Assembly: GCA_025617745.1 (NCBI GenBank)
Contig: CM046868.1
Location: 20,770,608-20,834,607, forward strand
Origin: Heliocidaris erythrogramma
Lineage: Eukaryota; Echinodermata; Echinoidea; Camarodonta; Echinometridae
Direction of reading: 5' to 3'
Length of the DNA stretch: 64,000 nucleotides
Below are positions 55,015 through 64,000 of this stretch, in pieces. The notes beneath the pieces are model-generated. The model was not told where the DNA came from, did not search any database, and saw only the letters and a program-made list of their open reading frames with translations. Numbering within the stretch: the first letter of the stretch is position 1; each line of letters opens with the position of its first letter. The translations under genes were made by a program, and so were the position numbers.

Positions 55015-55015
55015 A
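54740..55015 (+). pseudogene. Decayed LINE 3' end
   Basis: A broken frame near 54760-54800 (SLQLFK, YLKTY) recalls the SFKKQLKTYLF end of the 49 kb LINE. Then comes 'gaaagtgctttgatcagtt', GCGCTATAAAACAAGCATTA and a long (ATT)n tract to 55012. The 3' end type is like that of the 49 kb LINE. Confidence 0.55.
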
Positions 55016-55955
55016 GAAAAAATATCAGTGTCATGCTACCAAGAGTAAGGCAAGATCGAACACTGAAAAAATTGTTTCTGTATCCGTGCATCCTTGCGAT
55101 CTGAAATGGGACGACGCACTTGTCTTAAAGAATAAAGCAACGAATACTGAGTATATCATTAAATATTCATATGACGTGCATAACCTCAAATTTGTCCCTT
55201 TCCCTTTTTCAACGGAATGTATTTCGCAGTTCACAAAAACTCCTTCAGACAAAGTAAATCTCTTGAGCAAATATGCAAAGTCCTCTTCGGATCCTGTCCA
55301 TGCTAGTCTGTCATCATTCTTCAGCTTTGCCCGTTTTTTAAGTTGACTTCTTTCTCGTCATAGTATGGGCACAGAGTAGCGAGCAGGATCCAGTGTGTTT
55401 TTTTTTTTTTGGGGGGGGGGTGGGCATAATTCCGCATAATCTGACAAAGCTTCAGGTGCATTTTGTGTCGAAATTTTGAAGGGGCTGACACATTGTTCCA
55501 TTGTATATACTTAAGGTCAGGCCTATATTTGGGTTTTAAAGGCGGCGAAAATGATCAACAGTGCAAACATAGTTGAACAAGTAAAGGAATTGATAAACTC
55601 AAAGAATGTTTACTTATGTATATAGGGGAGTTTTGAATCAAGAGGAGTGAGGGTATTATCTCTTATTTATGCACACTCTGAGTTTACCCGATACCTTTAC
55701 ACAAAAAAATGCATAGTACTGTCAATGTGCCTTTGTGTAGAAGACTGTATATACTGTTTATGTTATACATGCATAATTATATGTTTCTGTATTTCAACAA
55801 TTTCTGTATTCTGCTTTTAAAGCAAATAAAGAACAAATGAAATGAAATTAAATTGCGTTGAGTATGTGGTTCCAATATCAAATTATTTCATGAGTTTATA
55901 ATTATGTTCATGTCTGGTAAATGAATGCAATGAATTCATTATATGCAAGATGCTT
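55016..55955. other. No confirmed gene
   Basis: An 86-codon plus-strand frame (55086-55346, MHPCDLKWDDALVLKNKATN...) has some protein-like character but no recognisable domain and no splice support. A T-run/G-run pair is at about 55400-55422. Confidence 0.25.
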
Positions 55956-55998
55956 TGATTGGTTAAACGTTGCTTTCTGGAAAAAGGAGGGGTGGGGG

Positions 55999-55999
55999 T

Positions 56000-56039
<40 letters not shown>

Positions 56040-56045
56040 AAAAAA
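55999..56045 (+). repeat. (GA)n microsatellite
   Basis: Pure GA run followed by an A-run. Confidence 0.9.
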
Positions 56046-56379
56046 AACCCGTTTTGTCTGGATACGTGGTACGACAGTGTATCACAGAAAGTGAAGGTTG
56101 GTGACCAGGGGGTTGTGCCATCAAACCGTCATAACAAGCTCAGCGACATCTCGACGCTGTCGCTCAACTTGTCCACTAACTGATTCACAAAGCCGTCTTT
56201 GCCAAGACCAGCGACAACTTCCCTGACTGTACTCCAACCTATCATATCTTTTTAGAACGCCATCACAAGCCAGCTTTTAGTTAGTCTATGGGATGCGAAA
56301 AAATGCACTCTCCGAAAAGATTTCACGTTGGTTCAAATATGAACATACCAACTGTTGGTTAAAAAAAAACAGTTTCCCT

Positions 56380-56535
56380 CCATAATTCGCTGACAAAAAA
56401 AAATCATTCTAAAAGGGGGGTGGGGCACAATCGACAAAAAGACGGATCCTCTATGGTCAAAATGCATACTTTTCTTCCAAGGGGGGGGGGGGCGGGGGGA
56501 AGGGCCGGAAGTGCCCCCCGCTGGATCCGTCAATG
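56380..56535. mobile_element. GGCGGATCC-type short repeat (copy 4)
   Basis: Shares 'cgacaaaaagacggatcctctatggtcaaaatgc'-type blocks, the G-run, GGCCGGAAGTGCCCC and GCTGGATCCGTCAATGA with 43980-44095 and 32900-33015. Confidence 0.65.
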
Positions 56536-57386
56536 ATTTATGATTATGTTTGTAATCTTTACCATGTAAACAACGAATTTCCATATATGAATGGACAATA
56601 AATGAACCTATACCTATTTTATTTGTCCTCACATTCGTCTACCATAGAAGCAGCGTCGAAACGGAAGTCTGTATCTACAGACCCATGTGAAAGACGACAA
56701 TTTATCATGTAATGTATTTTCCCTATATTTTGCCTTTTTAACGCAGTACTTTGATGTAAATTATATTAAATGTATTTTCTTAAAATAAAACATTAAAAAT
56801 TGGGTCATAAGATATTTTAATTCAATTATTTTCTCTAAAGTTAACACGATATGGGTCTTCATTCCATAATTATTCAATTATGGTATCCTCTTACTTACAA
56901 ATCTAGATTCGTACATCACAAACGCATCCTAGAGCTTTCACAATGTATAAATTCTAGCCCATCTTTCCATGTAAACCGAAATATGTTTGTATCATCAGTA
57001 CTATTTTTCGCTGCCATTTTTGATATCTTGGAACAGTATGGGAAAACTGAGCCTCAAAATATGTTTAGGTAATTGACGATAAATCTGATGGATTGTGATA
57101 AAGGCTATGTTTTAGCCGATGAGCATCGATATCATTGAGTTGTCGTTTATCATGCCTTTGTGAAACAGTTTGTCAGGTCCATGACATTTCCGTAGATCGC
57201 CGACAAGAGTTATGACTGTCATGGAGCTGGTTTGATGAAACGATCCCCTGGTTGGTGAACAAAACAATGGAAAGTGCATGGCGGAATCCATGGATAGTGG
57301 AAAGAGATCTACCCTTATCAAATAAGGAGATCAGAAATTCTGCAATCGTGCCTACGGAAGCCTCACGGGGTGAAACCCCGAGGTCT

Positions 57387-58157
57387 TCACACCAAACTGA
57401 AAAGGCCTCCAGACGGGAGTTTAAAGAGATCTCGTGGAATCTCTACGAATATCAACTGAGAGGCTCTAGAGAGTCCCGAAGCCCTAGCGTCTGCCCCGAA
57501 AACAGCCAAGTGGTCAAGTGAAGGACTTCGGGCCGATGATGGAGGATCCCGGATAGAGGCTGAGACACCAGGTCTGACCTCAGCGGGAATGGAAACGGCT
57601 GTCCATCCTGGAGGGACAGGAGTAGGGGAAACCAAGGTCCCCTCGGCCAGCGCGGGGCTACTAACAGGACCCACGCTCGACCCTCCTTGATCTTTCTCAG
57701 GACCTGAGGGATCAAAGAAGACAGAGGGAAAGCTTACCCCCGAAAATGTCCCCAGTAAATCATGGAGAGCGAAGGCATCGGGTGCCCAACCTCCGGGTCC
57801 CGTACCCGAGAGCAGTACCTCGGAAGACGGTGGTTGAGAGCGGTCAAACAAGATCATCTCTAGCGGCGCCCAAGGCGCGCGGAGAAGATCGAAAACCTCA
57901 TGATGGAGGGACCACTCGGGAGACACTTGTCCCGGGACAGAAAGTCTGGTATAAGATTTTCTTGTCCGGGAGGCTAAATTTTTTTCCAACGAACTTGTTG
58001 TCCCTGATCCTTTCCGCTCTAAATCAATTTCGCGATCATAGGGTTTATTCCGTAAGCGATATAATGACGGTTGCTCCCAGCGTCTTGCTCTGGCGAGATG
58101 CGTTAGCCTTCGGACATTTAACCTGAGGTATGTGGGTTCGACTCTCAGTTTGGACAT
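57387..58157 (-). pseudogene. DIRS-type retroelement fragment, copy 1
   Basis: A 256-codon frame that contains the zone after RNase H in DIRS polyproteins: SPEWSLHHEVFDLLRAPWAP and GGWAPDAFAL. The true frame then switches by one base to the overlapping frame at 57452-57715, which reads IPQVLRKIKEGRAWVLLVAP, RWPRGPWFPLLLSL and LSQPLSGILHHRPEVLHL-like sequence and ends at its own stop. So the polyprotein is frameshifted. The N-terminal part (MSKLRVEPTY...) has no homology I recognise and may be an insertion. Confidence 0.75.
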
Positions 58158-58190
58158 TACAAAATAACGTCTTGTATTTGTATTTTTTTT
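58085..58190 (+). other. tRNA-like head inside the duplicated unit
   Basis: TGGCGAGATGCGTTAGCC (A-box-like) and GGTTCGACTCT (B-box-like, near 58134) are spaced as in a tRNA, with an imperfect anticodon stem between. The same occurs in unit 2 at about 59549-59640. It may be a SINE fragment. Confidence 0.35.
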
Positions 58191-58192
58191 TT

Positions 58193-59645
58193 TTTGCCTT
58201 TTTAACGCAGTACTTTGATGTAAATTATAATAAATGTATTTCCTTAAAATAAAACATTAAAACTTGGGTCATAAGATATTTTAATTCAATTATTTTCTCT
58301 AAAGTGAACACGATTTGGGTCTTCATTCCATAATTAGTCAATTATGGTATCCTCTTACTTACAATCTAGATTCGTACATCACAAACGCATCCTAGAGCTT
58401 TCACAATGTATAAATTCTAGCCCATCTTTCCATGTAAACCGAAATATGTTTGTATCATCAGTACTATTTTTCGCTGCCATTTTTGATATCTTGGAACACT
58501 CTGGGAAAACTGAGCCTCAAAATATGTTTAGGTAATTGACGATAAATCTGATGGATTGTGATAAAGGCTATGATTTTTAGCCGATGAGTATCGATATCAT
58601 TGAGTTGTCGTTTATCATGCCTTTGTGAAACAGTTTGTCAGGTCCATGACATTTCCGTAGATCGCCGACAAGAGTTATGACTGTCATGGAGCTGGTTTGA
58701 TGAAACGATCCCCTGGTTGGTGAACAAAACAATGGAAAGTGCATGGCGGAATCCATGGATAGTGGAAAGAGATCTACCCTTATCAAATAAGGAGATCAGA
58801 AATTCTGCAATCGTGCCTACGGAAGCTTCACGGGGTGAAACCCGAGGTCTTCACACCAAACTGAAAAGGCCTCCAGACGGGAGTTTAAAGAGATCTCGTG
58901 GAATCTCTACGAATATCAACTGAGAGGCTCTAGAGAGTCCCGAAGCCCTAGCGTCTGCCCCGAAAACAGCCAAGTGGTCAAGTGAAGGACTTCGGGCCGA
59001 TGATGGAGGATCCCGGATAGAGGCTGAGACACCAGGTCTGACCTCAGCGGGAATGGAAACGGCTGTCCATCCTGGAGGGACAGGAGTAGGGGAAACCAAG
59101 GTCCCCTCGGCCAGCGCGGGGCTACTAACAGGACCCACGCTCGACCCTCCTTGATCTTTCTCAGGACCTGAGGGATCAAAGAAGACAGAGGGAAAGCTTA
59201 CCCCCGAAAATGTCCCCAGTAAATCATGGAGAGCGAAGGCATCGGGTGCCCAACCTCCGGGTCCCGTACCCGAGAGCAGTACCTCGGAAGACGGTGGTTG
59301 AGAGCGGTCAAACAAGATCATCTCTAGCGGCGCCCAAGGCGCGCGGAGAAGATCGAAAACCTCATGATGGAGGGACCACTCGGGAGACACTTGTCCCGGG
59401 ACAGAAAGTCTGGTATAAGATTTTCTTGTCCGGGAGGCTAAATTTTTTTCCAACGAACTTGTTGTCCCTGATCCTTTCCGCTCTAAATCAATTTCGCGAT
59501 CATAGGGTTTATTCCGTAAGCGATATAATGACGGTTGCTCCCAGCGTCTTGCTCTGGCGAGATGCGTTAGCCTTCGGACATTTAACCTGAGGTATGTGGG
59601 TTCGACTCTCAGTTTGGACATTACAAAATAACGTCTTGTATTTTT
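58193..59645. repeat. Tandem duplication unit 2
   Basis: Direct copy of 56728-58192. It ends in (TTTTTA)n-like sequence at 59638-59660, where the T-run of unit 1 sits. Confidence 0.92.
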
Positions 59646-59948
59646 ATTTTTATTTTTATTAAAAGTAGGATGAAACTTTGAAACTCCATCCAAAGTTGCG
59701 CATGCGTCAAGGACGATAAGTTCGTGGGAAAAAAGTTCGCGTCCGGGAATGTAGGAGGCTGTCAGGACAATGTCGTTCTTCCGACACCACCACCATAACT
59801 GAGCGGTAAGAGAATTCAGGGAAACTGAACGAGTTCCACCCTGACGATTGATGTACATGTAGGCAGCAACCGTGGTGTTGTCCGTAAGGATAAACACGGA
59901 GTGCCCACAATCGTGCTTTTGAAATGGCGGAGCCGACATGAATACCAC
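58851..59948 (-). pseudogene. DIRS-type RNase H plus downstream fragment, copy 2
   Basis: One 365-codon frame. Residues about 1-70 are a DIRS-type RNase H segment: HSVFILTDNTTVAAY, NRQGGTRSVSLNSL, LWWWCRKNDIVLTASYIPGR. The metal-binding Asp of the DNTTV motif is present, but the domain is only partial. Low-complexity NKNKNKNT follows at the duplication border, then the same sequence as copy 1, with the same switch to another frame (58916-59179) for the LLVAPRWPRGPWFPLLLSL part. No tyrosine recombinase or full reverse transcriptase is present, so it is inactive. Confidence 0.8.
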
Positions 59949-59987
59949 ATGTGACTATCACTATGAACATGGCAAACAAAGAAGCGG

Positions 59988-60188
59988 ACAAAATATACAG
60001 CTCCTCATTGTACCTTCCACACTTGCTCTGGTAGATAAAAGAATATCCCTTCATTGCTATTATGTAAGATTATGTAGAGCAGGTGTCACACGTTCTACTT
60101 ATTTTACATAATAGCAAGGATGTTCTTTTGTCTACCAGAACAATTGTGGAGGGTACAATGAGGAGCTGTATATTTTGTCCGCTCTCTT
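59988..60188. repeat. Strong hairpin, ~80-base arms
   Basis: GCGGACAAAATATACAGCTC then CTCATTGTACC..TCCAC, TCTGGTAGA.AAAAGAA and TTGCTATTATGTAA at 59988-60066 pair with the reverse complement at 60102-60188. The loop is about 35 bases. It directly adjoins the DIRS RNase H fragment. Confidence 0.85.
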
Positions 60189-60189
60189 T

Positions 60190-60828
60190 TGTCATCGTGT
60201 TCCTAGTGTATAGGAAGGCGTCATACGGGGGTGGGGCGTGTACGAATGTGAATTTTTAGTTTCTCGATAGTAGCGTAGTTTGGACCAAACTAGCAATAAT
60301 AGGTAGATACATTAATTTATTGTAGTAAATAGCTGAACCAAATATCTTCACACAAATAGGTTATGCCAGGATAAAAGTATCTTCATTTGAATGTACAAAA
60401 CTACAAAAATGGTTTATTATGAGAAACTCCAGTGTCACGAATTCCACAGGTGATCAAGAGTGTCATCGTAGCTAGTGTACAGGTCAGTGGGTATCTCACA
60501 AATACAACTGCTCCGACATTACTTTGTAAAGAAAATGACAGCCCCACATGGGATAATGCCTAGCAAGGAAACTGCAACTTTTGGAGACAATGTTCTCCTT
60601 CTTAAATAACCAAATAGGAGTAATTCAAGATATTTGTAATATAGGCTGACAATTAGCTACATGATTATAGGCTGTTTGTTGCCTTTCATTCCCCTTTACG
60701 GACATCATTTTTTTTACCCCGGAATATGAAATTGATAGTATATGCCACCTCTCACAGGCTCACTCATGAGAAGGGGCGAGGGTGATATTTTCATATCGGG
60801 TGTATCTATGAGAGCTGTATTTCATCAA
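60190..60828. other. No feature seen
   Basis: Non-coding sequence without a supported signal. Confidence 0.35.
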
Positions 60829-61206
60829 CACACTTAGAAATAAAGGTACAATTTGGCACCCTTCAAATGCAACACTGGCAGCACCTTTTGGGGTGCAACT
60901 TTGCACCCTAAGAAGCTTTTTGCACCTTTAAGGGTGCAGTTAGCTACAATTTGCACCCTTAAAGGGTGCAGAATTGTACCCTTTCGAAAAAGGTACAAAT
61001 TTGCACCCTTTTGGATGCAAACGTTCTGCACCCTTATAGGTGCAAAGTTGCATCTTTTAGGGTGCAAACGGGCATTAAAGGGTGCAAACAAGAACAAAAA
61101 GGTACAATTTTGCACCCTTTTCATGTAGGGTGCAAGATTGCACCCAAAAAGGTGCTGCCAGTGTTGTATTTAGGGTGCAAACCTGAACCTTTTTTTTCTA
61201 AGTGTG
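60829..61206. mobile_element. MITE made of GGTGCAA palindromes
   Basis: The ends CACACTTAGAAA and TTTCTAAGTGTG are inverted. The match continues through AACACTGGCAGCACCTTTT on both arms (left near 60870-60888, right near 61145-61165). The interior is a run of GGGTGCAA/TTGCACCC units in both orientations, more than ten in all, so it can fold on itself at many scales. The frames on both strands across it (repeated KGCKxAP-like peptides) are artefacts. Confidence 0.82.
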
Positions 61207-62320
61207 AAGAAGTAAGTAATATTAAAACTATATCTTACACTTCTGAAGTGATCAAATAAATTCCAAAAACAAAATCGGAAAACGTCAAAATGGTAACGAG
61301 CTTATTTCTTTCATTTCAGAGGTTAGACTAACAACTTCACTGTGTTTGCTCGGTAGCGATTCGTCAACAGACTGTCCATGTTGTTTGAACGTGATGTTAT
61401 CAATTAAACAACTGTTATCTTACTTTTGTCCTGTATTATAATCACATTATTTACGCTCTACTTCTTGCAAATTTGATCAATATGAGGAGAAAAAAATATC
61501 ACGAGACCGTTCTGAAGTTCGGAAAGAAATTAATGTTTATCTCAGTGTTATATAATTATGAGGATACATTATTTACCTGGGATAAATTATGAAGTGTGTA
61601 TTTATAATTACAGGAGTAGTTAGAATGATTTGTTTTGAAGTATGGTTCAGTATCAGAACTGCATATTGCATAATGCTGTTTTTATTTTTAATGTTATTTC
61701 ATATGTCATATCATCAAAGAAGCGAAATGTGTTTCGACTGCCGGACAATGCATGTGATAGGTTCCTTCCTGGTTAATGACTTTAACATGCTACGTTTTAT
61801 AAGTTCAAGGATCTTAAATTCTCATATTCTGACTTGAAATGAAGCTCGGTCTTTTATACTCCTGTACGATCACTCCTTAAAAATTCAGGTGTCTTAAGAA
61901 TTTTTGAAATCAATTAATTGATTATAACAATCTTTGGATGAAGCTGAATTGTTTTGGAACCAAAATCTTGACCCCCATAGGATCAGTGGACAAAGACCAT
62001 CAAACTAACTTCAATCTTCGGTGTGCGAAACTGAAATTTGATTACTCATACACGTCATGCTGCAGCTCTATACGATTGGTCTGTTTCTACAGAAGGTCAT
62101 TGCTCTATGTAGTATGTTTTGGGACCAAACTCATATTTTATGTCCAGATTTTTATTTACTTTCCACTTTATGGATGTGTCATTTTTGTTACCATTGGAAA
62201 TAGTGCGATCATAAAAAAAAGAAAAGAAATAGACATTTGATAAAAGTAGATGTATATAGCATGTTTGAGAACCGAACTCTTCATCTTTCAAATCATACTT
62301 TCTCCATTATAGAAGACAAT
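61207..62320. other. No gene seen
   Basis: AT-rich sequence, presumably the intron between stalk exon B and terminal exon B. The short frames have no recognisable content. Confidence 0.4.
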
Positions 62321-62325
62321 ATTAC

Positions 62326-62385
62326 CTGTCATAACAGTTTGTTCACTGGTTAATGCCTCTCCTTCCACCGGAAGAGACGCCGACA
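62326..62385 (-). CDS. Stalk exon B, upstream of terminal exon B
   Basis: Acceptor TTTTCTCCAG at 62386-62387, 60 bases (2 + 19 codons + 1), donor GTAATA. Reads VSASLPVEGEALTSEQTVMT. The last base G joins AG of 53985-53986 to give Glu before the helix. Ser/Thr/Glu-rich, as expected for a membrane-proximal stalk. It parallels stalk exon A in its TxMT end and exit phase. The intron to exon B would be 8.3 kb and hold the DIRS duplication and MITEs. Confidence 0.6.
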
Positions 62386-64000
62386 CTGGAGAAAAGAAAA
62401 GAACAGAGAAACCAAAATGATGATACGCAAATTTGGCTGGGACATTTTATCCATACATATTTTGAAAGTTAATTTTTTTAATGAAGTTTCCCTAAATTCA
62501 AACATTTTTGATGCCTGGGTGAAAGAGAAGGAATGAAATAAAATTGCTATCCGACTTACAAAATTGATGGAAGGTCTAAAGTAATGGATGCTCGGAATAC
62601 GCAGATAATTTTTCGATCACCATCTTTTGTTTTAAATGTTTTACGAAGAAAAAATAAGTGCGTTTAACATTTTCCGTAAACTTTTCTGTCACATCCGAAA
62701 CATCCAACAAGTGGTGATAATTATCTTCGTAATATTTTTTAGAGATTTGCCTTACCCTCCTTATTGTTCATTTCAAGTACGATTTTTTTTCTCGAGAAAT
62801 TATTTTTTTGTAGCCAATAAACCTTTTCCGTTAACACCTGTCACATCCGAAACAGAGGTCACATCCGAAATAGACTTTTAGACAATTCCTCATCAAACTC
62901 GATCATGCTCGAATTTTAAGCCTGATTACCACATGTTAGTTATACAGCCCACCTCAATGACCATAAAAATGTGAATTACGAAGAATGCACGCCAGAATTC
63001 TTTTTCTTATAAGGGCATTTTATGAAAAATAGTGTTTTGGATGTGACATATGTTAACAAATGATTCATATTTTCTGTGTTATGCATGCATAAATATCACT
63101 TCTCAATATAATCATACATATTATTTCAAATTTGTACAAATAACCAAGTTATCCACAATAACCAAGGTTGCACGACAATTTTGTGCAATTATGCATGTTA
63201 AGAGACTCAATCTCTCAATTTTTTTAATCGCAAAGGGCTGTTTGGTGCATGCCCCCATTCTTTAAACAGGAATATCGCAACTCCCTCTTGTAAAATATTC
63301 TACAGTATGTGGCAACACTGTTTGGCATGGTATGCATCCACCTCATGTTAGTCACACAGGATACTGGCATTACGTATTAATATTAGTATTTCAAAATATG
63401 AGAAATGGTGTTTCGGATGTGACACATTAATGTTAACATGGAAAGACCTAGTCATAAAAGGCCTTGCAAATAGAAATTCTGTGGATACTGAACTGGTCAA
63501 TACTTTTCCACATTTGTAGTCACTACAGTACAATGCTTATTAAAATAATTTTTCAGTCTAAATAATTGATATAAATAAAAACAAAAGAGAAGTGGGTATA
63601 TGTACATGTAAAAACATATTCTGATCAAAGTTATAATTTATATGTACACGTATATCCATTCTTCACTAAAATTTTCCATTTTCTGGTTTAAATGGACGAC
63701 AGCTATTTTACTTGCATTCCTGCAAATGATGGTTTCTGCAATTCAAAATTCATAAAGAGGACAAAAAATGGGTGTTTTGATTGTGAAATCCTGCGTATGA
63801 AGGATTAATTATCAGGTCTTGCATTACTATTTTGAATTATGAGTAAACAAAGTGAGAAGCGAAATGTAGTACCCTCTAAACCGTTAAAATTCCCCCTAGT
63901 TAATAAAAAAGTTTCCAAAATTTCGCCCAATAACTATTTATGAGAGGAAAAGGATTTAAGATTCGAAGTACAGGGTTTATATGTGGTACATTGGCATATA
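62386..64000. other. No further exon seen; recurrent GTCACATCCGAAA motif
   Basis: The motif GTCACATCCGAAA occurs at 62688-62700, 62840-62852 and 62858-62870 and inverted near 63035 (one mismatch) and 63411-63423. Otherwise AT-rich. The ectodomain exons of receptor B are expected upstream (beyond 64 kb) and were not found here. Confidence 0.4.

Larger units (their letters stand above)
56728..58192. repeat. Tandem duplication unit 1 (~1465 bases)
   Basis: Starts TTGCCTTTTTAACGCAGTAC and ends AACGTCTTGTATTTG plus a T-run. It is repeated head-to-tail at 58193-59645 with only scattered single-base and one- to two-base differences (for example GAAACCCCGAGG against GAAACCCGAGG). The left 650 bases are non-coding. 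The right part is DIRS-related. Confidence 0.92.

Noticed and set aside
57746-59590. Two identical 126-codon plus-strand frames (57746-58126 and 59210-59590)
   Set aside because: Antisense shadows of the DIRS-derived minus-strand frames. The minus-strand reading has the homology.
60834-61259. Three overlapping frames with repeated KGCK/CTL-type peptides
   Set aside because: They are readings of the palindromic GGTGCAA repeats inside a MITE.

Overview
The window looks like animal nuclear DNA, most likely from an echinoderm and probably a sea urchin. The organism call is an inference. It rests on AT-rich non-coding sequence, short exons in long introns, tRNA-derived SINEs, non-LTR and DIRS-like retroelement relics, many foldback MITEs, frequent GTACATGTA motifs, and dispersed repeats of a kind I associate with sea urchin genomic sequence. 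There are no operons, CRISPR arrays, rRNA genes or confident tRNA genes.

The one complete gene is on the minus strand at 15890-37931. Its ten coding exons, all with GT/AG borders and consistent phases, add up to a 384-residue orthologue of MAEA (GID9), a RING-type subunit of the CTLH/GID ubiquitin ligase. Exons from 5' to 3': 37893-37931, 30210-30287, 28472-28579, 26998-27201, 26118-26240, 24459-24635, 20969-21102, 19644-19768, 17182-17246, 15890-15991. The introns hold a 2.49 kb pogo/mariner-like element with an internal tandem array, a TTAA foldback element, smaller MITEs, a LINE ORF1 relic and a large inverted repeat in intron 1.

From about 41.9 kb to 62.4 kb the minus strand carries two related sets of receptor-type 3' exons. 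Each has a short stalk exon ending in phase 1 (42790-42865 and 62326-62385) followed by a terminal exon coding for one transmembrane helix and a cytoplasmic tail (41970-42271 and 53613-53986). The helices match closely and the tails do not. The ectodomain exons were not found, so the family is unknown. They are either two tandem paralogues or one gene with two alternative membrane ends.

The rest is repeats. The left arm (1-15.9 kb) has dispersed repeats, some with perfect DR1 nuclear-receptor motifs, a SINE, a 470-base purine tract, two foldback MITEs and three weak candidate terminal exons. The 43-50 kb region holds a mariner-like element with a nested repeat, a second SINE, a 67-base G run inside the left flank of a 1.15 kb inverted repeat region, and a 5'-truncated LINE. 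The 56.7-60.2 kb region is a near-identical 1.46 kb tandem duplication of DIRS-type retroelement sequence next to an RNase H fragment and a strong hairpin. A MITE built of GGTGCAA palindromes lies at 60.8-61.2 kb.
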